From: Alligator mississippiensis
Lineage: Eukaryota; Chordata; Crocodylia; Alligatoridae
Assembly (NCBI RefSeq): GCF_030867095.1
Contig: NC_081831.1
Location: 39,555,319 to 39,619,318 of the forward strand
Direction of reading: 5' to 3'
DNA: 64,000 nt
Below, piece after piece: positions 42,869 to 54,931 of the stretch. The translations under genes and the position numbers were made by a program. The notes beneath the pieces were generated by a model. That model was not told the origin of the DNA, did no database searches, and was given only the letters and a program-made list of their open reading frames with translations. The stretch's first letter is position 1; every line of letters starts with the position of its first letter.

Positions 42869-45800
42869 CCACAGTTAATTCTTCTTGACCAAGACACGTC
42901 TGAGCAGGTTGGAAGAGCACACACTGGTGGATGGTAGTTTTATGCTAACTCTTAACCCAGTTACAGCTCATGGGGGTTGCTCCATTACTAGTTAACAGCA
43001 TGGATGCATCCTGTCCTGCTAGGATTTTTATCTTTCTTTTCATTTCTTTATTGACAATTGCGAATCATTTTTTGTTTCTCCCTGGGGAGAAGATAAATGT
43101 TTTAATGAAGGAGCACACACCCCTCCTATGTACACAGCTTTGTGTCAGCATTTCTGGTGGAGATACAGCAGTTACATTTTGGAGTGGAAAGAGATGGATG
43201 TGAAGTGGAGAGGATGGATGTGAATCATTGCCACTGGAGGCATCGTCAGATGACGCTGAGCTTCCTGTTCGTTCCTACCTTTTCCAGGTTCTGATGAGGA
43301 GGGCTGAATTGTTCCCTGCTCTTTTGGGAATTACAAGGAGACTCTATTTCAGCCCCACTTATAATTCATCATCCACAATGAAACTAGCTTGAGACTGTTC
43401 CATCACTTTGGCATGTGGTACTTTAAATGGCTTTTATAATGCAAAATTGTGATAATGCTTATTTCTCTTTCATTTGACCTTGTAATTTGAGTTTTCCATG
43501 TAAAGGTCATGGTGTTGAGTTCAGTTGGACAGGTGGAATTTCTCACTGGAAGGAGCCAGTTAGAATGTTTAGGTTGCTTTGGAAGAACAAGATTCTTCAA
43601 GATGGTTCCCATTGTTCATTCGAAGCAACCCTTACTGACTCAACTGCAAGGTACTAATATGTCTGTGACTCCTTTCACCAGTGATGTTAGCTCTTAATAC
43701 CAAAATATAGGTAATCAGCTGAAAGCCCCTGACAGTGCTGCATTTCAGAGAACCATTTCTGTTCTCAGACCCAAAGGTAGTAACATCCAAAAAAGCATTG
43801 AGTATTTACACTCAGAGTAGCAATCACAATCATTCTGAGTCCCTAATCCTGCCCTGAGCTCCACATGCACAGGCCTCAGCACCTGTGCTAAGCCCAGCAG
43901 GAATCCATCTGGGAAACACAATCTACTCTTCACAGAACTGAAGCCACTGGGATAAACAGGTATAGCTCTGTTTATCTTCAAAGGAAATGTGGAAGCTGAA
44001 GTAATCAGTTGAAAATCTCAAGGGTCATTTTAAACTGAGGCATATCAGCATCATTTCTAAATCTGCACGTCTCCTCCACAGGGTCTGTGTATTTTCTAAG
44101 ATGGAAGTGCATTGTGAAGAGGCTCTGAACTTGGCATCACTAGGAACCTCCATTGCCTTCTGGAGAGAGCTATGAACTTTGAAAATACTGCTGAGAAAGG
44201 CCAGGAGGCTGGACTAGATAAAGCATAGCTTGTCTCTCCCTGTCTGAGCCCCAGCATTTGAGGGACTGGCCCAATATGCTCTATCCAAATAATTTTTCAT
44301 TTAGCTCCATGATTCAAGAAATGACTTTACCTTCTGGAACTACTCTATTCCAATGAAATTAATATCATGCATATCTCAGGAGTACTGGGCATGTATTATG
44401 TTCCTTCATAAGAGCAAACATGCTTATCTTTCTCTCATCTGATCTACCTGCCTCCCTTCTTCCCCACCTGCTTACCTATAGGATTGCTAAGGTGTCTGTA
44501 CCTTAGTAACTAAGTGCACTTTACCTTTGTGGGGATCTGCTCCTCATAAATGTACAGGATGCCATTCCTTGGAGTTACACCTGGGATGACCTAGGCCCAC
44601 AGCCTTCCAATTCATGTGTGTCGTGTGGGCACCACATGGGCATCCTGTTCTGCTCATGTTTGTCCGACAAGTGGTATTTGGTTTGATGAAAAGGCACAAG
44701 TTGCAGCTGAGTTTTATATAGGTTGCCCAAGAGAAGCAACTTCTCTTGAATGCGGAGACAATCACTGAGGCAGCCCTGGTTTCATTCCCTGCCCAGCTCC
44801 ATTAAATGCTGTCATGCTGTTCCAGGCATGTTCCTTTGGTTGGCTTTATTGCATGCTGCTCAAGAGCTGGCCTGGTGGGCATGGTAGGTCCCAAAGATCG
44901 CCAGGGTGGCCAGTATGGTACACTCTGTCAGCATGTGCTCCCCACTGGCATATACACTGCAGTCCCTTAGGCCTGCCAGACTTCCAGCCTCCCTGTGGCT
45001 GTGGGTTTTGCTAGCAGGAGTCCCAGGTTCTTAGCCTGGGTCTCAGCATTGAGGAGCTTTCAGAGTGAGCTTTGCTCTAATCCTCATCCATCCCTTGCTG
45101 TAAAATAATCACACACCCCTCCCCCCCCCCTGTGATCTCCCTACCACTGTGCAGGCAGCCTCCATACTCTGATTATTAGCGGCCAAATGCAAGTGGCTTT
45201 TAAACAAAAGCTGCTTAGATGTTATCCACACCAAGATGAGCTCTTTTCATTACTGAATCAGGGCCTGATCCTGTAGGCTACAGAGCCCACAGCCTTGGGC
45301 TGTCTTCCTCCCACTTGCTGTCTTGACACAGTAAACATTCAGCTCCATCTCCCTGACAGTTCCTGCGGTAATAACTGAAAATAAAAAATGAATGGGAAAT
45401 ACTTCCCCAGTGACTTGCATTGCTGCAATGAGCACCTTTTAATTAGGAATGCAGTGCTCAGGGAGGGACCCTTACAGCTGGGCATGACTGGTGGCAGTCT
45501 TGTTGCACTGACATGGTTGACTGACAAGGACATGGTCTTGTTGCACTGCCTCCCACAGGTGGTTTGCACAAAGCACCGAAACTGGAGGATGCTACAGTAG
45601 GCTGCAGGATCTTCACAAAGGAAAGGACTGAGTTGGAGTTGCTGTTTTTGGTTGCTAGTTTTGGTTGTGTTATCCACAAGTCATAAGGATTTGGGCCTCT
45701 GGGATATATGCAAGGCTCCATGAGCTTTAAAAGAAAGATTATCTGTCTGAATATTTGCACATGCGAAGAAGTCATGTTGTTTGTGGTTTAGATTCTTCTG

Positions 45801-48800
45801 TTTTAAACATTCCAAAAGCCCAGTCAGAGAGTAGAAATGACCTGGATGACTTTACTGCTAAGTCACACTGCACACGCCCTGGCTAGTGAAGAGTCAAAGA
45901 GAACAGTCCACAAACCAACTGCAGAAAAAAATCAGTGGATCTTTCATGAACTGGTGAATTCTGGAAAATAAAAACATTTGCAGATAATCAGGAACAGCTT
46001 GTGTACAAGAAAAAAATAGCTGAGCTTACCATGCAGCAGCTGACCACCTCTACATGTCAACAATCAAGACCAAGTAGATCACTTCCTGTAATTTCTCAGG
46101 ATGCCAGGCAAGGGGCGGCAGGGTCTGAGTACTTTCCTCCAGGAGCCTGGAAGCTCCTCACAGTTCTATTCTGAAAACCCCAAGGGATTGCTTGATGACA
46201 GCAAGCAGCCTTCTCCAGTCAGTTCAGGAAAGCATGACAAATGAGACCTTGCCATGTCCCCAGTTCAGCCTTCTGGTAGTCTACCATGGTAGTTTCCCAA
46301 ATGACACCTTGGAAGTGACTGCATTTGGCGATGCTATCAACCCACCCATGAACAGCAAGTTATATGACATACATGTTCCCCTTCCTTGCTGTCTTGGACA
46401 TGATCAGAAAAGTTTTTTCATGCAGGATACTTGTTCTCTTCCTTGTACATCAGCCCCTGCAACCACACTCTGACCACGTGCATTGCTTCTGCTTTATTTA
46501 TTGGATGCAATATATGTGGGCTCCTGATGTTACTGGAAGGCACTGGTGCCTCCTGGACATTTTTTTTGAAGTAGATCCCGCTTTTGAAAGACACGGTGCT
46601 GCCCTCAGAACTCTGCTCCTTCCTCCCACATCAAGCTGGGGGTTTACTTTGCTGAAGCAAACCAATTAGCATATCCCAACCAGGAGCTCTCCTTCCAGAA
46701 TGTATGTTCCATGGCAAAGACTTTGGATCTGATGAGCCTGTGGAGTGTATGGATACCTTTGAAATTATGGGCATATTTCTGCTCTTTCAGTATGTTTGCA
46801 CCTGGCTTTATCCTGGTGCAGGTGTGGAGAATTAGGCTTTGCATCACATCTCAGAAGAAAAGGGTCAGGCCACATGCAGTGGGGGGCTTTCTGTTCTGCG
46901 AAGTCAAAATAGGTGGGCATGCCTGTCTGGGAAAAGTGGCAGAGCAGTGTGCCCTGAGCACTGGCTGGGTTTTGACAGTGGGGGACGATGCAAATGGGGC
47001 TGTGCTGTGCTGGAAGGGCTTGCATTACTCATATCTCAGGTGACTGGTCTCCACCATCAAAGCCAGTACCAATTGGATACCAGCCTAGAGTTCTGAGCTC
47101 CAGCCTCTCATCACAGCCACAGGGCCAGCCAGAGAACCAAGCTGTCCATGAGCAGGGAAGTCAGTGCAGCATGGTGTTATCAGTCAGTGGGAATAGGGCA
47201 AGAGCACGCATGCTGTGCTTGAGGGTAAGTGCAGGCAGAGGAGTCTTGCCTGCCTGATCATCCTGAAAAAGAGTATAAGTATGGCTAAAATAGATATGAA
47301 GTGAACCGATGTTGTTCCTGGCGCAGCGTGCCCCTTTCCTTTCTGAGACCAGGCAAACTCCTTTGGGAGCTGGGATCTTGTGCAGCACAGTTTCCGCCTA
47401 GCTTCAATCTGGCATTAGAGGCCAGCACAGCATCAGAGATTACCCACAGTGCCTGGAAGACCATCCCAAGGAGCAGAATTAGACCTTTAGTTCCACACAG
47501 GGACCCTTTGCTGCAGCATTTGGCTCTTCTAGGGAAGGTGGGACATCCAAGAACTGAGCCTGGCATTGAGTCTCAGCAAACACCTTTGCTTATCCATGTC
47601 CTGTGAGTAGGACTCCAGACCCCACCCCATTGGTGAGCCTCTGTCCTTACCCCTTAGGAAACATTACCTGCCTGTTTTACTGAGCTGGTTTTGTACTTTG
47701 TTCAGATGCGTCTCTTCACGCTGTCAGTTCTTTTCTTTATAATTACACACTGCCTCTTCCATCATCATGGATTTGCAGAATTAAGCCTATAATTAACAAC
47801 CAGGCTAAAACTCAGGAAACAGAAATCATAAAAATGCCTGGGCTTCATTGGCTGTTTCTCTACCTGCTGCTTCTGCTGTCAGGCCTCCATCTCCTCTAGG
47901 AATGCTTCAACAGCAGCAAGGGCAGAAATATGCTTCCAGCAACACAAAGCACCCTCACTTTGCCAGCAGATCAGGTGTCTGCCCCTATAGCAAAATGCTA
48001 TGACCAATTAGAATGTAGTCCAAGGTCACAAGACATTCCTTCTTAATTCTAGCACCTGGGCTTATAAGTAGTTGCTAAAATCAGACCCCTGAGTTTTGAT
48101 CCATGAAAGTCTAGACCAGTAGGAGCAGAGCTGTTTCCTGAAGAGGCTTATAGAGGACAGCATTTCCCTTAAGCTTTACTTCATGATTGCATTAGGCCAA
48201 GAAGAAATCCAAGCCTCAGTAGAATGTGTCATTAGTGAAGAGCTGCATGTCACAGGCTAAAGTTCTGAACATTCAGTATGCCAATAACATTTTTAGTTGA
48301 ATCCAAGAGATGTTACTACTAGAATTTATGGCCAAGGAGAAAAAACGCCAATATCTATGTACAGTATTGCACATGACTGCTCAGGAAAAAAGGATGCCAC
48401 ATGTGGAAGTTAGCATTGGCTTTGTATGACTTGACAGAGATTCAATTTTAGTGCTCAGATCACAGTATCCTACTAGTAAGGACAAGTGCTTCTTATGGAA
48501 AACATTACTTCAGAAAAATAATCTTCCTTTTATTTCCTTTATTATCAATATAATTTAAAAATAAAAATTAAAAGGTTCAGATCTCCATAAACTGTCCTTA
48601 AAAACTGGCAGGTAAAATCTTGGCCCTGCTGAAGTCCAAAGGAATTCTGCTGGTGATTTCAGTTAGGCCAGAACTTGAACCCACAACCCTGTAATACAGG
48701 ACATAGGCATTTCTTTTGCCAGGTTAGACTTCCATACTGAGGAAGTTACACTTTCTTTGCAGATCTGAAGAGCTCCAGGATAAAAATTATATTTCTAGAG

Positions 48801-48883
48801 ATTTCTATATTTCATTCTACATTCAAGTGGATTTAGTCGAAACCTCCTGGACAATTTTGTGCAGCAAAGAATGAATTAAACCC

Positions 48884-48916
<33 letters not shown>

Positions 48917-49561
48917 ATAGACACACACACACACACACATACGAGTGTGTGTTTGTACTTGGTTATCCTGACATGAGATGAAATAATTTTGACTATTTTT
49001 GTGTGTGTTTTGCAAACAGTCCCCGCGGGAAAGTGGCCTCTTTTGCAATGTTAGTCCAAACTTTGTCCCTGTACAGCACTCGGAGGTGATCCAAGCAACA
49101 TTTTTTATATTTCTGAATGTTGTACTTTTTAACTATTGCAAGCTTGGTAAATTCTAATAACTGTCAGACCTCCTGGCTGCATGTGTCCTGGTTCTTCCCC
49201 AGAGCTGTGCAAAACTTCTGTCTTTGACTGCAAATATGTCAGAGGGAAAGTGTGAACAAGTTGGTGGGGGGGAAGGGTGCTCAGATATTCTAAACACAGT
49301 GGAAATATTTGGAAGGTGACTTGAGTATAACATTACATCACAGGTTTATCAGGTATGTTCACATGAATTTTAAACTGCACCCTGGTTATGGAAGGTAGGG
49401 GCACAGTTATAATGAGCACAGCTACGTGCTCTCACATAGCACATTCCAGCCATAGGCCTCATGGTGCTTTGTAGAGCTGTCCAACACTATTTTCAGAGTA
49501 CCTGAGGGATAGCAAGGTGCCATAACATGTCCAAGAGCAGAAAATGACTATTCCGTCTTTG
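42869..49561. other. NHSL2 3' UTR and intergenic sequence
   Basis: The 3' UTR end is not determined. Poly(A)-signal-like words on the plus strand are ATTAAA at 44,801 and AATAAA at 45,380 and 45,967. No gene is supported. A stretch at about 46,190-47,045 has short frames in all three plus phases but no family resemblance I can defend. A TG/AC microsatellite lies at 48,886-48,945. Confidence 0.45.
48886..48945 (+). repeat. (TG)n followed by (AC)n microsatellite
   Basis: A TATA stretch leads into about 14 GT units, then TATAG, then about 10 AC units. The two halves are reverse complements, so this tract can form a hairpin. Confidence 0.93.
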
Positions 49562-49569
49562 CCCTACAG

Positions 49570-50352
49570 CAGGAGTCAGCAACCCCCGGCACGCATGCCA
49601 ACCATGGCACACAAGGCCATTTCGCTCGGCACATCACTGCCAGCCTGGGCTCTAGGCAGCTGCTGCAAGCCACGGAGCCTGAGCTGCTCCCAGCACACAG
49701 TTGGGAGGCTGCAAGCAGCCCAGGCACCATGGCTGTGTCTCTCTCTGACCTACCCACCCCAGGGAAGACTCGCCCAGTCACACTGCCTGTTTGGCCTGCC
49801 AGGCACGAAGGCTGAACCAGAGCCTGGGCTGGCTGCAGTCGGAAGGCTACAAACAGCTGCTGCCTCCCAGCCCCAGCTGCCTCCCAGCCCTGGGCTCGGG
49901 GGAGGCATCAGGTACCAGTGATGCTCCCCGCCACGCTGCCCTCCCCCACCACCTCTGCAGAGAAGTGTGTGGAACTCAGCATGGCACAGCACAGCACAGT
50001 GGTGAGGCGCACAAAAGCTGCCTGCCACTCCAAGCTCCCCGCTGCCCTGGCCACACTTCCCCTGCAGGCAGGGGCAGGAGTGAGGGGCACAACCCTGCAC
50101 GGCTGCCTGCGCTGCCTCCGTGCATACAGGGGAAGTGTGGCCAGGGCAGTAGCAGGCAGCTTCCCTGTGCAGGCCCTCTGTGTGCTGCTGCTCCAGGTCG
50201 CACACGCATTTATGATTATTAACTATACTTATATACAGTGCATCCTGCCATGTACCCCCTGCCCTTGTTTTTCTGGCATGCCAGCACTCCGGTACCTTCC
50301 AAGGTAGACATGGTTTTTTCGACACTCCAGCCAAAAAACATTGCCTACCCAG
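49570..50352. mobile_element. hAT-type element with perfect 8-bp target duplication
   Basis: The left end CAGGAGTCAGCAACCCC and the right end CATTGCCTACCCAG (reverse complement CTGGGTAGGCAATG) are the usual hAT CAGGGGT..GCAA inverted termini. The identical 8-mer CCCTACAG flanks both sides (49,562-49,569 and 50,353-50,360). The core is GC-rich. It holds a perfect 23-bp inverted repeat (50,042-50,064 and 50,127-50,149, beginning CTGCCCTGGCCACACTTCCC) with a 62-bp loop. A frame of 194 codons on the minus strand is compositional. No transposase is present. Confidence 0.85.
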
Positions 50353-50639
50353 CCCTACAGTCTGTTATGGAGAAGCACCATAAAATACTGGCTTTGCTCT
50401 CCAGCTCATGGTGGGGAGCATTCACCTACCCAGACATACTTACTGTCCTGTTTGAGCATGTCTGCCATAAGATGGCAGCTCAAGGTTCCATAACACTGGC
50501 ACTCAAACGGTTCCTTCTCAAGTTACGTCTTACTCTTTAAATCCAAAAGCAGGGTGCCCAAGGAGGAAGAAGTAAAAGACTCAATTAAGGCAGCCTCCTC
50601 TGGGACCACCTACAGAATGTGTCCTGCTGCTTCTGGGTC

Positions 50640-51345
50640 CAGGGGACAAGCACTCGCTGGTGGGAGCAGATGGTCCCAAGGACCTGGGATAATGACCAAT
50701 GAGCAGCTGCCTTGCTTGAGCACTGTTGTGCGCTGGCCCTGTCGCTTCAAATTCAAGCCATCAGCATGAAAGCAGCCATAAGCATAGAGAAGTGAGTGAT
50801 AATTGCCATCTGGAAACTGGCATCTGCAGTAGCCTCCAGTCTGTCACCAACCACTTCAGCACAGGCAAGTCCATGACTGGATTACCTGTCCATAAGGTGT
50901 GCTGTTCCATTCAGAAGATGCAGGTGCCATGATTCCTCTGCCTCTCTCACCTACAGAAGATCTTGGCTGGATCTAAACATAAGGGCTTTCTGAACTGCAT
51001 TGGGACCATCGATAGAACGCACATTCCCATTCTGTGCCCAGTGTACTATATATAGGCCAGAGTACAAGTAAAAGGGGTATGTCTCCCCTACTGAAAGGCA
51101 TCATGGACCAGTGAGGATAGCTCATATCTGTTACCACTGGGTCGTCAGGCAAGATCACAATGCCAGGGGCTTCAGGAACTCCAGCCTGGTGCCCCTGATG
51201 ACAGAGGAAGTGTTTCCCCATGGTGTTCCCAGGATACAGCTAGAAAGTGACTATTTCTCCCTGCTACTCAAGGACCTGACCTACTTGCCCCTCCTGTGGC
51301 TCATGAAGCACTACATCAGACACTGGCATGAATGGGCACATGCCC
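50640..51345 (+). pseudogene. PIF/Harbinger transposase fossil
   Basis: Conserved Harbinger-type transposase blocks occur in order: TSTRWWEQMVPRTWDNDQ (from 50,646), AISIEK*VIIAIWKLA (about 50,775), SLQSVTNHFSTGKS (about 50,834), FLNCIGTIDRTHIPIL (50,987 on), VVRQDHNARGFRNSSL (about 51,140) and LTYLPLLWLMKHYIRH (about 51,277). The block with IGTIDRTHIP keeps the first catalytic Asp (family form GAIDGTHIP). The second is changed, HNAR where the family has HDAR. The stretch containing the third acidic residue is missing or unrecognisable. The pieces lie in at least two different frames, with several in-frame stops (after WDNDQ, after ISIEK). It is dead. A GC-rich stretch follows at 51,345-51,480. 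Confidence 0.85.
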
Positions 51346-53070
51346 CCAGCAGCTGGGGGGGCACAGTGGTGGCAGGAGCATGGCAGCGGGGGCAGCAGTA
51401 AGCGGGGGAGCTCCCACAGACACCACCAGCGCTGGGGCGGGAGGCATCAGCCGGTGGGAATCACAGACCACCCCCTACACATCGCCCCTTGACACTGGTG
51501 ATGAAAACCCCCTCCAGCTACTGACTGAGCATCTGCCAGACAACTATGAAGTGCCCCTTTGGGGGCCACAAAGCACAGCAGAGGGTCCTGGGGTTGCACT
51601 TGGATACAAGCAAGTGCTTCCTGAAGGCCTGGTTACTAGAGGTCTAAAGGTTTGGTGGTTGCTACTAGACCCGAGACTGAACCTCTGAGGCACCACCACT
51701 TTCAGGACAGGCTTTGTGAGGGTAGTTCTGGCAAACTACTTCTAACAGTGCCTGGTGATGGGGTGGAAGGGCAGGGCTTGTAAAGTCCAACCAATGTAAA
51801 GGACAGCTTGTTTGTCTGAAAAAAAAGTGGATGAGAATTAAGCTCACACTGTTATCATGGGGGGGAAGGGGGGAGGGGAACAGGAATGGGATCTCAAGGG
51901 CTGAGTGGCAAGACTGCATCTTCCCACACTGCAGAGGGATTGAAGGGGCTTGAGTCCCCTCCCTCTTACTGTTTGAACTGCAAGGTTGAGGGGAGCTATT
52001 CTTGATCTCACATCCCTCGGCCTCTGAGAATGACTGTGTCCCAGAGCTCCCACTCATGCTGGAGCAGAGGCTCTAGGGCCTTACAGATGGGAAGGTTGGG
52101 ACTGTGCTCAATGTGGCATGGCTGGGATCACAGTAGGAAGGTTTGGGCATAGGAAGGGGGGGTCTGGGACTGGAAGACATTTCTGAAGGACGCTTTTCCA
52201 AGACTAGAGAAAATGGCTCTGCCCCACAGCCTTGCTTCCTGGACAGGCCCGGTGAGTTCCAGGGGCACTGCAGCCAGAAAGGGGAGGCCTTTCAATGTCA
52301 GAGCAAGGCTGTATGAGGTCTCCCCTGAGAAGGTTCCAGTATGCTGCCCCAGGAAACTGGGTGAAAGCTCTGCTTAGCCCTGCTGGCCTGTGGAATGACA
52401 AGTTCATGTGTCCCATGCGGAGTGTCTCCTCAACTCCTGACTGCTCCAAAGACAGCTCATTATTTGCCTGCCCCAGTACCTGGACACACCCATGCAAGCT
52501 CTCTCCTGAAGTCTGCCCTCAGCTGCTCTCTGAAAATCATCCTATGTGGCCCCTACTCAGACCTAGGACTAAAGACTGGATGTTTGCACCCTGCCCCCCT
52601 GGTACCATTAGTGGAGCTCCAGAAACCCTCCTGTCTGTCCTGCTCAAGCTACAGCCTACACAAATTCTCACACGTTCACAACGTAATAGTCAGGGACTGA
52701 AAGCCTGAGGGGACAGCACAGATGTTAACTGTGCTGATTCATTACTGGCCTCTCTTGTATCAGCCTCCAGCTGTCTGCAGAATCAGTGAAGGGTGGGGAG
52801 GGGACAACATCTGCAATCCTGTGGAGACGCTGTTTGGCTTGCTTGCCTTTTTGTGATTTCTTTCAGAGTTTTAGCTTTGTGAAGCAGACTGAAGATAACC
52901 TAACATGAGCTAGGTAGCATGGCTACAAGTTTCCCCCCACCTTAAGGTAATATAACCTTGAGATACTCAAAGGACACTCAGCACCAGTTAACAAGCTTTA
53001 ACATGCAGATGCTTGCATTTTAAGTGCTATTAGTAATGATCCAAGCATAACATGCAGCTTCCCCCTGAAG
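51346..53070. other. Intergenic stretch, unclassified
   Basis: I see no gene. The first 350 bp may include further remnants of the Harbinger element, but no conserved block is visible. Confidence 0.35.
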
Positions 53071-53076
53071 TTAGAT

Positions 53077-53510
53077 TAGGGGTGCTCAACCTCCAGCCTG
53101 AGCCAAATGTGGCCTGTGAAGGCTTGGCATCCAGCCCATTGTTCTCCCCACAGGTGGAGTAATTTGGCAGGAGGGGAACAGTGGCAGCTACTATTGTCAC
53201 CCCTCCCTGCTGCCAATTTCCCAAGGATTGGAGCTGGGCCATACCCCTCCACCCACAGGGCCAGATCATCAGGGCTGGGCCACAGCCCCTTCTCCCTGTC
53301 CCACTACAGGGCCAGGTTGACCTGTGCCAAATCCCTTCTCACTGCACAGCCAGATTGGGGACAGGCTGCCCTGAGCCCTGCGTAGCTGGAGGGGGCCCCG
53401 CTCTGCCCACCCTGGGAACTGGATCAGGACTTCTGGTCCGACCCAGCCCACGCACTGACCGGGCACTGCCTGTCTGGCCTGCCAGGCACGAAGGTTGAAC
53501 GCCACTCGCT
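53077..53510. mobile_element. Probable hAT-type element next to the PIN4 CpG island
   Basis: The left edge TAGGGGTGCTCAACCTCC and the right edge AAGGTTGAACGCCACTCG resemble inverted hAT ends (CAGGGGTGCTCAACC and its inverse). Flanks GTTAGATT and CTTAGACG share five of eight bases, so the target duplication is only suggestive. A 37-bp segment at 53,464-53,500 matches 49,781-49,817 in the hAT element there with two mismatches. Confidence 0.5.
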
Positions 53511-54133
53511 TAGACGTCAGGGAAAGCTTCCTTTGAGAGCGGCAACCCCGGGAAGTTACTGACCCGCCCTCGGGTCGATACCGCAGGGGCCGCTGGTGGG
53601 CTTCGGCCAGGGGAGGCCTGGGAGCAGCGGCGCGGCTCGGCCGGGGCCCCGGGGCCCTGCCCGCGCACGCTGCGGGCCGCCCCGCCCAAGCCCCGCTCTC
53701 AAGGGCTGCGCCAAGGCGGCGCGCGAGCTGCTCTGTGCCGCAGCGAGCGGCGCGGCCGCATGACGCGACGCGACGGGCCGGGCCGGGCCGGGCCGGGCCG
53801 AGGCGGCGGAGACGCTCCCGCCGCCAAAGCAGCTCTGGCGCTCTCGCACGAGGGCGGACGCGGAGGAGCCGCGGGCGGGACCAACCCCCGCGAGGCGAGG
53901 CGAGGCGAGGCGCTACAAGCGCCGGCCGAGCCGTGACTTAGGGCCCAGGCAGGCGGGGCCTGTGCGCGCGGCTGCGCGGGGCGGGACGAGGTGTCCAAGC
54001 GTTGCCTGACAGGCTGCGCCGGCCCGTCAGGCGCCAGCCGGGCAGCCTGGTCCCGCTGCTGGTGGGCGGCGGGGCTTGAGCGGGTCCGCCGCGGTGCAGT
54101 GACGTCTGAAGGAAGCGGCCGCTGGCTCCGAAG

Positions 54134-54173
54134 ATGCCCCCGAAGGGGAAAGGCAGCAGCAAGGCGGGAAAGG
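54134..54173 (+). CDS. PIN4: PIN4 exon 1 (start codon)
   Basis: PIN4 (parvulin 14) is a small peptidyl-prolyl cis/trans isomerase. In mammals it has roles in nucleus, nucleolus and mitochondria, including pre-rRNA processing. Exon 1 encodes MPPKGKGSSKAGK and the first base of a Gly codon before GTGCGTGCG. The start is chosen because MPPKGK is the conserved parvulin-14 N-terminus and is the first ATG of this frame in the CpG island. The basic Gly/Ser/Lys N-terminus is flexible and, in the human protein, contributes to DNA binding. The intron after it is only 77 bp. Confidence 0.92.
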
Positions 54174-54250
54174 GTGCGTGCGTGCGGGCGGGCGGGCGAG
54201 CGAGCGGGGGGTGCAGGCCGCCTGCTCACGCTCCTGTGGTGTCTCTGCAG

Positions 54251-54324
54251 GAGGTGCCTGTGGCGGCGGCGGCGGTGCGGAGCAGAAGGCGCAGGGCCCG
54301 AAGGGCGGCGGCAGCGCCGTGAAG
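54251..54324 (+). CDS. PIN4: PIN4 exon 2
   Basis: After TGTCTCTGCAG the exon reads GGACGGGGGAEQKAQGPKGG and then GSAVK, ending on a codon boundary before GTGAGT. The AQGPKGGG.AVK end matches the family closely. The upstream Gly run (five Gly with a Cys) is a GGC-repeat expansion where mammals have a Ser/Gly/Ala stretch, so this part is variable. It completes the flexible N-terminal tail before the catalytic domain. Confidence 0.92.
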
Positions 54325-54527
54325 GTGAGTCCCGGGGCAGGCGGTGCCTCGGGCGGTACTGGGAGTCCCGCGTCTCGGCCTGGCCCAGGCCTCTTGGGCC
54401 TCGGCGGCAGGAGGGAGCTGCTCCCCAGAGCCCCGCGCCTATCCCGCTCCCTCCCGCCAAGGGCCCGGCGGCCTGTGCGGGGGAGGCGGCCCTTCTGGCA
54501 GCCCAGCGGGGCCTCACCAAGATAACA

Positions 54528-54547
54528 CCCCCCCCCCCCCCCCCCCC
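54528..54547 (+). repeat. Poly-C run of 20
   Basis: An uninterrupted run of 20 C lies in PIN4 intron 2. It is likely to be length-variable and error-prone in sequencing. Confidence 0.9.
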
Positions 54548-54931
54548 AGCTTGGCTTCACAGCGAGCCCTGCGGGCTCGACCCCAGGGTGCATGAGGTAC
54601 CACTGCAGAGGGGCAGGGCCCATGGTACAGCTGTGCACAGGGGCCATTGAGTTGCCTGGACCTGCGATGTTCACTGCTTCCCTAGCGTTCATTTGCACTG
54701 CTTGGCAAAATGATCGTTCAGATGCAGCTGCAATCGGCCGCACCGCGCAACAGTGAACTCAGAGGGGAGCTGATAAATGGCCTGTCTGCAGGGCTTCTGC
54801 CTGAGGGAACAGTGGTGGTATCACAAGTCTACTACCAAGGGCTTATGGTAAATCTCAAGTACAGCCGCTAACCACAGCATGTGTCTGTGAGTTGTGCTGT
54901 TAGACTTGTTACCTGAAGGGATGACGGGCTA

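Larger units (their letters stand above)
53520..54520 (+). promoter_or_regulatory. PIN4: CpG-island promoter of PIN4
   Basis: The interval is very GC-rich and dense in CG dinucleotides, unlike the surrounding sequence. It covers the upstream region, first exon, first intron and second exon of PIN4. It contains five tandem GGGCC units (53,774-53,799) and a (GCGAG)n run (about 53,890-53,912). No TATA box is seen, which fits a housekeeping CpG-island promoter. The exact start site cannot be read from sequence alone. Long frames on both strands here (up to 273 codons) are compositional. Confidence 0.8.

Noticed and set aside
46190-47045. Series of plus-strand frames that looked like a decayed gene
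   Set aside because: The frames are short and switch phase, and I can name no family motif. Too weak to call.
49750-50334. 194-codon minus-strand frame
   Set aside because: It is inside the GC-rich core of the hAT-type element at 49,570; no recognisable protein.
42869-53500. A possible counterpart of the mammalian gag-derived gene RTL5, which lies between NHSL2 and PIN4 in mammals
   Set aside because: No gag-like reading frame is seen, as expected, because that domestication is known from mammals only. No LTR-type element is recognised anywhere in the window.
53699-54743. Open frames of 273, 238 and 219 codons around the PIN4 start
   Set aside because: CpG-island composition suppresses stops. 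The conserved PIN4 exons lie in one frame with proper splice sites and explain the coding signal.
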